This document shows positions 19,068 to 27,049 of a stretch of 43,790 nt of DNA, piece by piece. Below the pieces are notes generated by a model. It was not told where the DNA came from. It searched no databases and worked only from the letters and a program-made list of their open reading frames with translations. How positions within the stretch are numbered: the stretch's first letter is position 1; each line of letters begins with the position of its first letter. The stretch is from positions 1-43,790 of the forward strand of contig CAZBEF010000011.1 of NCBI GenBank assembly GCA_964490875.1, written 5' to 3'. This stretch comes from CAYYYG01 sp964490875. Its GTDB lineage: Bacteria > Patescibacteriota > Microgenomatia > UBA1406 > GWC2-37-13. Both the position numbers and the translations under genes were made by a program.

Positions 19068-20315
19068 ATGCGAATATACATTTTTCTCATTCTATTCATC
19101 ATTACTTTTTTCATAACTATTCCACATGCTCATGCGGAGCAGACTACTCTCTGGAAATATCAGTGCATCGACACCATGAAAACCTCGCGTGACAATGCAC
19201 GCCGCTGGAAAAACGATCCAAAACTAGATGAATATATTGAAAAAGAATTGTCCGCCATTGTCGAAATGGGAGCGAACTGTGTTGCTCTTGGTACACCATA
19301 CAACGAAGAATTTCTGCCCTACCTTCGCAAATGGGTGAAAACGGCGCGGAAGAAAAATTTAAAAATCTGGTATCGCGGAAACTTTGCCGAATGGGAAGGC
19401 TGGTTTGACTACCCCAAAGGCATGTCTGAAGAAGAATTAATACGCCGCTCCGATGAATTCATACGCAAAAATAAAGATTTATTTAAAGATGGCGATGTAT
19501 ATACGGCCGCTCCTGAGGCTGAAAACGGCGGGCCATTCAACCAGGTAGAAACATACGAGCATGAAGCATATCGCTCTTTTCTGGTACGTATTCACGAAGC
19601 AACACAAAAAACATTTACGGATATTAATCGAAAGGTAGAAGTTAACTGGCTTTCGATGAATGGAGGTCTTGCCAAGCGGATGTTTGATAAACCTACCCTT
19701 AAAGCTCTCGGCAGTGTTGCCGCTTTGGACCATTACATAAAAACTTCTGAAGAAATGGGCTCATACATCAAGTATTTCCGTGATTCGTTCGGAGCGAAGG
19801 TTGTTCTGGGAGAATTTGGGGCGCCGATTCCCGAAATTAACGGCAAAATGACCGAAGATCAGCAGGCAGATTTCATCGAATCGCTGATGAAGGAACTCTA
19901 TAAATATCATAACGATGTTGTCGGTGTCAATTACTGGGTTAGTTATGATTCTTCCACCGAAATTCTCAATGAAGACTATTCACCGCGAAAAGCAGCATTT
20001 GTTTTAAAAAAATATTTTAAACCGGCGGTTGTGAAAGGTATTGTGTCGGACACACACGGCGCCAGGCTGGAAGGGGTGCAGATTTCTGCGGGAGATGGTA
20101 TCGGCAAAACATTCACCAATAAAAAAGGAGAATATACACTGGCTGTTCCTGCAGATTCCATGACCATAAAATATAGTTTGAAAGATCATAAAGATTCTAC
20201 TACCGTTGTTGAATTACGATCAGGCCAGGAAGTTGTCCGCAGTCCAAAATTACAGTCAACTGTGAAAAATCCTAATCTGTGGGAACGTATCATTCGATTT
20301 TTCAAAAGAACATAG
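19068..20315 (+). CDS. Secreted glycoside hydrolase-like (TIM barrel) protein with carboxypeptidase-regulatory-like domain
   Basis: The start at 19068 gives a good signal peptide of 23 residues ending AHA. Residues about 25-330 look like a clan GH-A (beta/alpha)8 barrel: IWYRGNFAEWEGW, then APEAEN (E150 or E152 as acid/base) and LGEFGAP (E249 as nucleophile), followed by VNYWV near the C-terminal strand. Residues about 340-400 form a beta-sandwich of the CarboxypepD_reg type (VKGIVSDTHGARLEGVQI, TFTNKKGEYTLAV). The last 15 residues are basic. No close substrate assignment is possible. It may trim or remodel the glycan made by the surrounding transferases. The upstream in-frame codons from 18984 were not used because they would bury the signal peptide. 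Confidence 0.75.
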   Translation: MRIYIFLILFIITFFITIPHAHAEQTTLWKYQCIDTMKTSRDNARRWKNDPKLDEYIEKELSAIVEMGANCVALGTPYNEEFLPYLRKWVKTARKKNLKIWYRGNFAEWEGWFDYPKGMSEEELIRRSDEFIRKNKDLFKDGDVYTAAPEAENGGPFNQVETYEHEAYRSFLVRIHEATQKTFTDINRKVEVNWLSMNGGLAKRMFDKPTLKALGSVAALDHYIKTSEEMGSYIKYFRDSFGAKVVLGEFGAPIPEINGKMTEDQQADFIESLMKELYKYHNDVVGVNYWVSYDSSTEILNEDYSPRKAAFVLKKYFKPAVVKGIVSDTHGARLEGVQISAGDGIGKTFTNKKGEYTLAVPADSMTIKYSLKDHKDSTTVVELRSGQEVVRSPKLQSTVKNPNLWERIIRFFKRT

Positions 20316-20331
20316 TACAATAAAATAAAGA

Positions 20332-22089
20332 ATGATATCTACAATTCGAAAATTATTTAAAAAAGATAGTTTTATTTACGGAGTTATTGTTGTCTTATCT
20401 CTTATTACGTATGGCATAATTCTTCGCAATGAATTTACCGTTGTAGATGATCTGGCTACATTTGTTAACAGCGAATTAATCCGAAATTTCCCGGCTTCAT
20501 TTAAGACATTGGAATTTCAGAACATCTTGTACTCTATTTATTATCACGCTTTCGGTGTTACCCCCATCCCGCATCACATCACCTCGATTCTTATGCATAT
20601 AACCAATGCAATTCTCCTGTTTATCATACTTCGCATGCTTTTTAATCGAACTACTGCCGGTATCGCCGCAATTCTTTTTACCGTCCATCCGATAAACACC
20701 GAAGTGATTACCTGGATTAGCGGACTTCCTTATCTATTCATCGCGTTTGTCTTTAATCTCACGCTGCTCTATTATCTTAAATTCTATAAAACAAAGAAAA
20801 TTCAGTACTTCTATACTTCAGTTGTTATATTTTTATTAAGTCTGGTGTTTGTCCGTGCAGTGTGGCTTGTTACTCTTCCGCTCCTTCTTTTTATTGTTCA
20901 TACATTTATATTGGAGAAAAAGTTCAGCATGAAAGGACTGAAGTATTTTGTGCCGTATGTCATTGGTGTAATAATCTTTGCGGCAGTGTTTATCAGCATG
21001 AAAAGTGTAGACCGCCTTGCAACGCGCGCTATTGAAAAGCCGATGAATCAACAGTCTTTAAAACCAATTATAGAAAGCGCTCCGTACACTGTCTTCACCA
21101 TGGCCCGCTTGTATCTTTTTCCGAAAGATCTGATGATTTATTACGACGGTAATCCTATCGACCAGATTTATTATGTCTCCATGTATCTGGCTGCCGTTCT
21201 TTACGGCATAATGGTGTTATATTTTTGGAAAAAGAATCGTCCGGTTGCCGGTTTGCTGATAATTCTTGTCATTCTCCTTGCGCCTACGTACAGTCCGGTT
21301 AAAGTTGCTTGGTATCTTTCTGAACGGTATTTGTATTATGGCACCGGCTTTTTTGCCGCCATGCTTGCGATGTTAATTATTTCGGTAAGTAAGAAAACAC
21401 ATTGGCCTGCTGTAGCGATGATTGTCGTTTCATGTTTAACAGTGCTGTATTCTATCCGCGCAGTTATACGGAATGCAGAGTTCCAAAATACGCATACATT
21501 GGCGCTTGCAACAATCCGCACCTCGCCGCATAGTATTCGGGGCTACGACGACTTAGGCGGCGACTATCTTCTGAAAGGAAATTACAGAGACGCACTTCCC
21601 CTTTTTCGAAAAACGCTTACCATTCTCCCCGACTCTAATACGGCAATCAGTAATTTAGGTTATATTTATATTCTCTACGGCATACCGCAAACTGCAAACG
21701 ATCTCACCGAGAAACAAAGTGCGCAGGAAATGCTGAGGTTGGGCAGCGAATATTACAAACAGGCCCGTTATACAAATTCTTTTTACTATCTATATCAGTC
21801 GTCTATGCTTGAACCGAAGAATCCCGATCCAAAAATAATTATGGCCGATATCTATATGAAAACTGATCAATTTGAAAAAGCTGAAAATATGTATCTGGAA
21901 GTTCTTAAACTCAAACAAGGAAATGTTAAAGTATTTAACAAACTCGCCTTTGCTGCTTTCCGCCAGAATAAGTACGACCGTGCTCTGTTGTTTCTGCGTG
22001 AAGCATTAAAGTATGAACCTTCGAACCAGAATGTGAAAGATAATATAAAACTCATTGAGCAGACTAAACTGCAGGGTGGAATCCGTTAA
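20332..22089 (+). CDS. Polytopic membrane protein with C-terminal TPR repeats (GT-C/TMTC-like)
   Basis: 585 aa. About ten helices make up residues 15-385. The first loop has NEFTVVDDLATFVNSE, with an acidic pair where GT-C enzymes keep catalytic residues, and HPINTEVITWISGLPYL is a signature of TMTC-like O-mannosyl/GlcNAc-type membrane proteins. Residues about 400-575 hold tetratricopeptide repeats (GYDDLGGDYLLKGNYRDAL, FEKAENMYLEVLKL, RALLFLREALKYEPSN). It probably glycosylates or helps glycosylate surface proteins. A TACAAT box lies ten bases upstream and there is no SD. Last gene of the plus-strand glycan run. Confidence 0.78.
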   Translation: MISTIRKLFKKDSFIYGVIVVLSLITYGIILRNEFTVVDDLATFVNSELIRNFPASFKTLEFQNILYSIYYHAFGVTPIPHHITSILMHITNAILLFIILRMLFNRTTAGIAAILFTVHPINTEVITWISGLPYLFIAFVFNLTLLYYLKFYKTKKIQYFYTSVVIFLLSLVFVRAVWLVTLPLLLFIVHTFILEKKFSMKGLKYFVPYVIGVIIFAAVFISMKSVDRLATRAIEKPMNQQSLKPIIESAPYTVFTMARLYLFPKDLMIYYDGNPIDQIYYVSMYLAAVLYGIMVLYFWKKNRPVAGLLIILVILLAPTYSPVKVAWYLSERYLYYGTGFFAAMLAMLIISVSKKTHWPAVAMIVVSCLTVLYSIRAVIRNAEFQNTHTLALATIRTSPHSIRGYDDLGGDYLLKGNYRDALPLFRKTLTILPDSNTAISNLGYIYILYGIPQTANDLTEKQSAQEMLRLGSEYYKQARYTNSFYYLYQSSMLEPKNPDPKIIMADIYMKTDQFEKAENMYLEVLKLKQGNVKVFNKLAFAAFRQNKYDRALLFLREALKYEPSNQNVKDNIKLIEQTKLQGGIR

Positions 22090-22096
22090 CTTCATA

Positions 22097-22102
22097 TATA
22101 AT
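22097..22102 (+). promoter_or_regulatory. -10 box giving a leaderless epmA-like message
   Basis: A perfect TATAAT. Six bases on is 22109, which is itself an in-frame ATG (second Met of MAMNIH). Transcription and translation could begin at the same base. Confidence 0.45.
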
Positions 22103-23116
22103 ATGGCAATGAATATTCACACATCGATTCAGTATCTGGAAAACCATAAAAAATTTACGCATATCAAAGCGCTTATTCATCAGTTTCTTCAGAAAATCGG
22201 CTATACAGAAATAGATGTTCCAATGCTTTCGCCGGTTCTTATTCCTGAATCATATCTTGAAGTCTTTGAAACCGAGTTTAGATATCAGAAAGAAATGAGT
22301 AAATTGTATCTTACACCCTCGCCCGAACTCTTTTTGAAACGCGCCATCGCAGAAGGTGCAGGCAGCTGTTACGCTCTTACCAAATCGTTCCGCAACGGCG
22401 AACCCAACACTACACGGCATTCGCCCGAATTTACCATGCTCGAACTGTATAAAGTCAATGCCGATTATATGAATGTCGCTGACGATGTATTGGAAATGTT
22501 CCGGTTTTTTGCAGAGCAATTATATGGAAAGAATTCGCTTGTATACAAAGGTAAAACTATTCAGCTGGATTCTTGGGAAAAAATTACCGTTGCCGAAGCC
22601 TTTCAGCAGTATGCCGGTATAAATGAAATTTTTGATCAATCTGAATTTTTTAAGCAGGCTGAAAAGAAAGGATATGCAGTCAAAGGATTTTCATATACGG
22701 ATATATGGTCGCAGATATACACTCAGGAAGTAGAACCGAGGCTTGGCAAAAACGGCCGCCCGACTCTAATTTATGAATATCCGAAAGAATTGGCCGCCTG
22801 GGTGAATTTCAACACCGCAAAGCAAATCGCCGAACGATTTGAAGTGTACATTGAAGGCATAGAACTCGGCAATTGCGGCAACGAAACATCGCCCGATTCC
22901 AACTGGGAAGAGTTTGAAGCCAGATTTGAAAACGAAGTTGCAGCAGGCAAATCTACCGGAAAACTTATTTATCCGCCCGACAAGGAATTTCTTTCAATAT
23001 TAAAAAAACTTCCTCGCTGCAGCGGGATAGCTATGGGTGTAGACCGTTTGGCGATGGTTTTTATAAACGCGGATAGTATTGAATCTTTACATGTGCATCA
23101 TTTATTTAATGAATAG
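22103..23116 (+). CDS. epmA: EpmA/GenX-like class II lysyl-tRNA synthetase paralogue
   Basis: A stand-alone class II LysRS catalytic core without the anticodon-binding OB domain, about 338 aa. Motif 1 region IDVPMLSPVLIPES, motif 2 SFRNGEPNTTRHSPEFTMLELYK and motif 3 CSGIAMGVDRLAMVF all match EpmA (PoxA/GenX), which charges elongation factor P with beta-lysine. Start 22103 (or 22109) is preferred to an upstream GTG/TTG-type start overlapping the previous gene. No epmB or efp is seen nearby, so the partner is unknown; another amino-acid ligation role is possible. Confidence 0.85.
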   Translation: MAMNIHTSIQYLENHKKFTHIKALIHQFLQKIGYTEIDVPMLSPVLIPESYLEVFETEFRYQKEMSKLYLTPSPELFLKRAIAEGAGSCYALTKSFRNGEPNTTRHSPEFTMLELYKVNADYMNVADDVLEMFRFFAEQLYGKNSLVYKGKTIQLDSWEKITVAEAFQQYAGINEIFDQSEFFKQAEKKGYAVKGFSYTDIWSQIYTQEVEPRLGKNGRPTLIYEYPKELAAWVNFNTAKQIAERFEVYIEGIELGNCGNETSPDSNWEEFEARFENEVAAGKSTGKLIYPPDKEFLSILKKLPRCSGIAMGVDRLAMVFINADSIESLHVHHLFNE

Positions 23117-23157
23117 TCTTATTTTATGATATCTGTTACTATTAATTAATTACGAAT

Positions 23158-23724
23158 ATGATAGTAGATCAAAAAACAAAAAAGCACTCAAAATTGTTAG
23201 CTTTTTTTTCAGTATTTGGCTTAATTGTAGTTACATATCTTTTGTACGTACAGGGTATCCATTTTATTTACGGACAGACTTGTTTTACAACCCAAACGGT
23301 ATCTTCAGATAGCAGATGTTTATATATTCTTTCAGGCAGTGTGTATGAAAAAGGAACAAAATCTAAACCTCATCAGGGAAACGCCTGCGGAACCGATATT
23401 ACAAATGTTATTCCTTCATTCCATGCAGGCGATGCAGTCCGCTATTTAGATCCGAATTTCGTAGGAAAAATCTGTACTGTCAGTCCATCACCTACTCCAA
23501 CATCTATACCAACACCCACCCGTACGCCCACTCCTATTCCATCAAACTGCAGCACAAAATCTTTAGGCGATGCCGATTGTAACGGTCTATTCAACCTAGT
23601 TGATTTTGAAATCTGGAGGAAAGAATTCACCGGATCTCTTTCAACAAAAACAGCCGATTTTAATAATGACAACATGGTTAGTATCATTGATTTTGAAATT
23701 TGGAGAAAATCAGCGATCCACTAA
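23158..23724 (+). CDS. Membrane-anchored cytochrome-b5-like protein with dockerin-type C-terminus
   Basis: 188 aa. One N-terminal membrane helix (about 13-33) is followed by a domain with C42, C54, H72, C77, H89 and C106. Its pattern CLYILSGSVYEKGT-PHQGN-CGTD-IPSFH-YLDPN-GKIC parallels cytochrome b5 (a GKVYDVT-like strand, an HPGG-like His loop, a second His), with H72 and H89 as possible heme ligands; this is inference. A Thr/Pro linker (about 108-132) leads to a dockerin-like pair of calcium loops: D138/D140/N142/D149 and D167/N169/D171/D178, each followed by FEIWRK. It shares the Cys/His domain with the protein at 25141, and both flank the flavocytochrome at 23743. Confidence 0.75.
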   Translation: MIVDQKTKKHSKLLAFFSVFGLIVVTYLLYVQGIHFIYGQTCFTTQTVSSDSRCLYILSGSVYEKGTKSKPHQGNACGTDITNVIPSFHAGDAVRYLDPNFVGKICTVSPSPTPTSIPTPTRTPTPIPSNCSTKSLGDADCNGLFNLVDFEIWRKEFTGSLSTKTADFNNDNMVSIIDFEIWRKSAIH

Positions 23725-23742
23725 ACTGATCTCACTACTTTC

Positions 23743-25038
23743 ATGCTAGAAATAAAAAATAAAATAGGCTGGACGGCTATTATTATTCTTTCAGCCATTC
23801 CAATCATAATTTGGTGTACTATTATGCCGTTAAAACTCCGGTTTGCCAGTCCATATGGTACGCTGACAAGTTTTGGCACTACCATGAGTTTAATCGGAAT
23901 GCCGTTATTCTCGCTGTCTTTGATTTTAAGCGGCAGATTTAAGTTTTTCGAAGATTTTTTTGGAGGAATGAATAAAGTGTATGTGGCGCACCATTTGGTA
24001 GGTGGAATCGCATTCATTCTTCTGATGATTCATCCGTTATTTCTGGCGGCGACCCGAGTTATGGTTTCGTGGCGTACAGCAGCCGAATTTTTTCTACCGA
24101 GCAATGATTGGTCGTTAAATTTTGCTCTCCTGTCTTTATATTCTATGATGCTGCTTCTTATACTCACGTATTTCGTTAAATTGCGGTATCAATTGTGGCG
24201 GCTTACTCATAAGTTTATGGGAGTTGCATTTACGTTCGGCACGCTCCATGTATTGCTTGTCCAGAGCGATGTAAGTGTTAATCCGTATTTAAAATATTAT
24301 TTATTGAGTCTTTCCGTTCTCGGCATTCTGGTTTATTGTTATCGTACGTTATTTGGTTCAGCGCTGGTAAAACGGCACACATTTACGGTACTGGCAGTCG
24401 AAAAGGTAGGAGCAGATGTCTGGAATGTTAGGATGCGAAATCCGGCAGATAAATTTTCATACCTGCCTGGCCAATTTGTTTTTGTAAGTTTCTATGGCAT
24501 GGGGATTTCAGACGAAGTGCATCCGTTTTCTATTAGTTCTTCGCCAACAGACATCGATCTTACATTAACAATAAAATCATCAGGAGATTTCACAAAAAAT
24601 TTAGGTAATCTTCGTCCTGGCAACACTGCAAAAATAGAAGGGCCGTTCGGCAGATTCTTCAGCGGAAAGCAAAAAAATCAGATATGGATTGCCGGCGGCA
24701 TTGGTGTTACACCGTTTCTCAGCAAAGCGCGTTCACTGCACGGCTTGCAGTATCTTGTCGATTTATATTATGTTGTCCGGGGTGAAGCCGATGCAGTATA
24801 TTTAAATGATCTGTTAACTATAGCTGCCCGCGAGCCGAATTTAAGAGTTTGTTTATATGATACAACTGTTGAAAAACGGATAACGGCAGAAATCATTCGT
24901 AATGTGAGTGGCGATGTAATGAGTAAGGAAATTTTTATATGCGGTCCGCCGCCCATGATGAAAAGTTTACGCAAGCAATTTACACAGTTAGGAGTTCATA
25001 ATAATCAAATCCATTCGGAAGAATTCGAACTTTTATGA
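23743..25038 (+). CDS. Ferric-reductase-like transmembrane flavocytochrome (FRD/NOX type)
   Basis: 431 aa. About six membrane helices carry paired His residues suited to b-heme ligation (VAHHLVGG, MIHPLF, RLTHKFMG, TLHVLL). From about residue 212 follows a ferredoxin-reductase-like half: LPGQFVFVSF and HPFSISSSP for FAD, GGIGVTPFLS for NAD(P)H, and CGPPPMMKSLRKQF near the C-terminus. This family moves electrons from cytosolic NAD(P)H across the membrane to an outside acceptor. Flanking genes encode exported b5-like proteins, and a 30-aa membrane peptide overlaps its stop by ATGA. No canonical SD is seen. Confidence 0.88.
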   Translation: MLEIKNKIGWTAIIILSAIPIIIWCTIMPLKLRFASPYGTLTSFGTTMSLIGMPLFSLSLILSGRFKFFEDFFGGMNKVYVAHHLVGGIAFILLMIHPLFLAATRVMVSWRTAAEFFLPSNDWSLNFALLSLYSMMLLLILTYFVKLRYQLWRLTHKFMGVAFTFGTLHVLLVQSDVSVNPYLKYYLLSLSVLGILVYCYRTLFGSALVKRHTFTVLAVEKVGADVWNVRMRNPADKFSYLPGQFVFVSFYGMGISDEVHPFSISSSPTDIDLTLTIKSSGDFTKNLGNLRPGNTAKIEGPFGRFFSGKQKNQIWIAGGIGVTPFLSKARSLHGLQYLVDLYYVVRGEADAVYLNDLLTIAAREPNLRVCLYDTTVEKRITAEIIRNVSGDVMSKEIFICGPPPMMKSLRKQFTQLGVHNNQIHSEEFELL

Positions 25039-25127
25039 AACTAAAACGGACCACCTTAGTAATACTGATTATATTCTGGATAATAGTATTGTTTTTTCTT
25101 GTAACAGGATTCATAATATATAAATAG
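25035..25127 (+). CDS. Single-span membrane microprotein (30 aa)
   Basis: An ATG overlapping the stop of the flavocytochrome gene (ATGA) opens 30 codons ending in TAG. The peptide starts MKLKRTT, runs through about 20 hydrophobic residues including W15, and ends FIIYK, a classic basic-in, single-helix membrane peptide. Coupled translation with the flavocytochrome suggests a small accessory subunit. Too short for homology recognition; evidence is the overlap, the topology and the snug fit between its neighbours. Confidence 0.55.
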   Translation: MKLKRTTLVILIIFWIIVLFFLVTGFIIYK

Positions 25128-25140
25128 TTAGATCCGATGA

Positions 25141-25860
25141 ATGAAAAACAATAAACCAGGAAAATTTAGAACGATGTTTCTCTACTTTAACGCAGCGCTT
25201 CTTATTATGGTTCTAGGAGCCGGCACCTATTATGTGGTAAGCCTTTATTCAAAAGCTCAGTCATGTTTTACCCGCGACGAGGTTCAGCAGAGCAGTAAAT
25301 GTTTGTATATTTATCAGAATAGTGTTTATGAAAAAGGCACCCGCGATGCTCCCCACCAAGGGAATCCCTGCGGATCCGATGTTACTGCTCTTATTCCAAA
25401 CAGTCATATGTTAGATAAAGTTGGCCACTTGGATCCAAATTATCAGGGTGAATTGTGCTCAAATACTCCTCAACCAACAGCGACTCCAGTTCCAACAGCT
25501 ACCGATGCTCCTGTACCTACAGCAACACAAGCACCAACCAACACGCAGGCGCCGAGTCCGACATCCGGACAATCATCTAACCCTACCGCAACACCTACAA
25601 CGCCTCCGATTGGCGGAGCGCCAATAAGTACTGCCACCCCGACTGTGAGAGTTTCTTCTGCTGTTACACCGACAACACGCGTTTTATCAACAGCTACCCC
25701 TACAGCGCGTCCGACATCTTCGAGTACGGATTCTGCAATGCTGGAAACCGAAACTCCCGAACCAACCGGCCTCACTACTCTGCCTGTTACCGGAAGATTG
25801 GAATGGGTGGCAGTCGCGTTAATTCCTTTGAGTCTGCTGATTATAGGAGTTATCTTCTAA
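25141..25860 (+). CDS. Surface cytochrome-b5-like protein with Thr/Pro stalk and LPVTG motif
   Basis: 239 aa. N-terminal membrane helix (about 12-36), then the same Cys/His domain as the protein at 23158 with identical spacing: C42, C54, H72, C77, H89, C106. A long Thr/Pro/Ala-rich stalk (about 109-205) is a likely O-glycosylation target for the GT-C enzymes nearby. Near the end is LPVTG (214-218) followed by a hydrophobic helix, resembling a sortase sorting signal, but the helix ends at IGVIF with no basic tail, so sortase use is uncertain. Likely accepts electrons from the flavocytochrome at the cell surface; this is inference. Confidence 0.75.
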   Translation: MKNNKPGKFRTMFLYFNAALLIMVLGAGTYYVVSLYSKAQSCFTRDEVQQSSKCLYIYQNSVYEKGTRDAPHQGNPCGSDVTALIPNSHMLDKVGHLDPNYQGELCSNTPQPTATPVPTATDAPVPTATQAPTNTQAPSPTSGQSSNPTATPTTPPIGGAPISTATPTVRVSSAVTPTTRVLSTATPTARPTSSSTDSAMLETETPEPTGLTTLPVTGRLEWVAVALIPLSLLIIGVIF

Positions 25861-25864
25861 GTAT

Positions 25865-26425
25865 TTATATAAATCTTGGCACCTTCGCCATGTATGTTTC
25901 GTATTCCTTACCGAATTTTTTAAGCAGTAGTTTTTCTTCAATAAGAATTGTTTTGTAGATCGTATACACTACTAAAGGAACAAGCAGTATCGAGAAGCTT
26001 CGCAATGCAATGGAGAATCCAATAAACAGCAGAATCATACAGACATAAATGGGGTTTCTGGTATAGCTGAAGGGGCCGTCGGTTATGAGTTTGGTCTGCC
26101 GTATATCGTCGTGCTTGGCGGGAATGCCCCAGTATTTGTTCATGGTAAACCGCGCCCAGATGGCAAAAAAAGTGCCAATAATATATACAATTAATCCGAA
26201 TGAAGTCCAGGTGTAGTCTTTTGAAGTTGAAGGCCAGGTAAGAAATAACGAGCTAACCAGATATATGGCGACAAAAATTCCAGATTGTATATGCAGCTTA
26301 AGCCGTTTAGACTCGAATGAGTCTCTTAGTTTTTCTCCGTATGAACGCGGGTCGGCTACTAACCAAACCATTACCTGGAGTAAGAGGCATGCTAAGCAGA
26401 TCATTACGGTGAGTTCTTTAGTCAT
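25865..26425 (-). CDS. Isoprenylcysteine carboxyl methyltransferase-family membrane protein
   Basis: 186 aa with four to five helices. The C-terminal signature LITDGPFSYTRNPIYVCM, followed by IEEKLLLKKFGKEYETYMAKVPRF, is diagnostic of the ICMT/PEMT-like methyltransferase family, which uses S-adenosylmethionine in the membrane. In bacteria the substrates are mostly unknown and may be lipids or small molecules. It is convergent with the surface b5-like gene, five bases apart. Family sure, substrate unknown. Confidence 0.85.
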   Translation of the reverse strand: MTKELTVMICLACLLLQVMVWLVADPRSYGEKLRDSFESKRLKLHIQSGIFVAIYLVSSLFLTWPSTSKDYTWTSFGLIVYIIGTFFAIWARFTMNKYWGIPAKHDDIRQTKLITDGPFSYTRNPIYVCMILLFIGFSIALRSFSILLVPLVVYTIYKTILIEEKLLLKKFGKEYETYMAKVPRFI

Positions 26426-26469
26426 ATATTCATTCTAGCAGGATTTTGTGTGTTGTCATTCAATATTAT

Positions 26470-26781
26470 TCATGAAGTCTTTTTATCTTCCAGTCTCTGG
26501 AGGCGCACCTCGTGATTGGCGAGAATGCCGCCGGTAATTTCTATAAAGTCTGCTGAAAGTTTGTCTATTGTTCTATCAGTCTTGTCGAATCGTGAATCGA
26601 CTTTATCAAATCGCGAATGAACATGTTCATATTCTTCTCTAACATAGGTCCTAAAATCTGCCGCATTTTTTTCAATCTCCGTTATTTTTTTGGTAATAGT
26701 ATCAAATTTCCGATCATATTTTTTTGACTGTTCAGCAACAATATCTTTTATGATTTTTATATCATTTTTTGTTAAGGGCAT
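26470..26781 (-). CDS. Small coiled-coil protein
   Basis: 103 aa, start MPLTKNDIKIIKDIV, followed by helix with heptads such as SRFDKVDSRFDKTDRTIDKL and a C-terminal RLQRLEDKK. The MxLTxxD opening and coiled-coil body match the 183-aa protein at 18439, suggesting a small family in this genome. No membrane segment. A TATAAA box lies upstream. Function unknown. Confidence 0.7.
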   Translation of the reverse strand: MPLTKNDIKIIKDIVAEQSKKYDRKFDTITKKITEIEKNAADFRTYVREEYEHVHSRFDKVDSRFDKTDRTIDKLSADFIEITGGILANHEVRLQRLEDKKTS

Positions 26782-26854
26782 ATGTATTTAGAATTTATAG
26801 TGTCTATTGAATTATGTGCGCAGTTATACAATAGCAGAAGTTTTTGCAGCCGTC

Positions 26855-26922
26855 TCTCGCGTATAAGCGACAAAAAAGATTGAGGGTCACTGGTTGCTGC
26901 ACCAGCCAGTGACCTCGCGAGA
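26855..26922. other. Strongly structured intergenic element (possible RNA)
   Basis: In the 268-base gap 26782-27049, TCTCGCG (26855-26861) pairs perfectly with CGCGAGA (26916-26922), and inside it GGTCACTGG (26885-26893) pairs with CCAGTGACC (26906-26914). The right arms are separated by a single base, the left arms by 23. The local G+C is higher than in the neighbours. It matches no RNA family that I can recognise; it could be a small RNA, an mRNA 3' structure or a terminator pair. Confidence 0.4.
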
Positions 26923-27026
26923 AACCCTTCTCTGCCATTAGGCAAAGACAATGCAAGTGCTATTCCTGCAAAGTCCTACCACATGATAGAGTGAATGGGT
27001 TCCCAATGACGCTGCATCGGGTACAG

Positions 27027-27042
27027 CCCGCCTTTCGGCGGG
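27027..27042 (-). terminator. GAAA-loop hairpin after the GC-rich secreted gene
   Basis: On the minus strand CCCGCC-GAAA-GGCGGG, a six-base all-GC stem with a GNRA tetraloop, begins eight bases after the stop codon. There is no T-run after it, so it may stabilise the 3' end instead of ending transcription on its own. Confidence 0.45.
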
Positions 27043-27049
27043 AACGAGA

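Noticed and set aside
15184..23160. Shared TAATTACGAATATG string upstream of 15226 and at the start of the 23158 gene
   Set aside because: Short AT-rich match. At 23158 it includes the start codon but at 15198 it opens only a 14-codon frame, so chance is likely.
25470..25775. Minus-strand Val/Gly-rich frame (VGVAVG) opposite the Thr/Pro stalk
   Set aside because: It is the complement of ACA/ACC/CCN codons of the stalk and has no features of its own.
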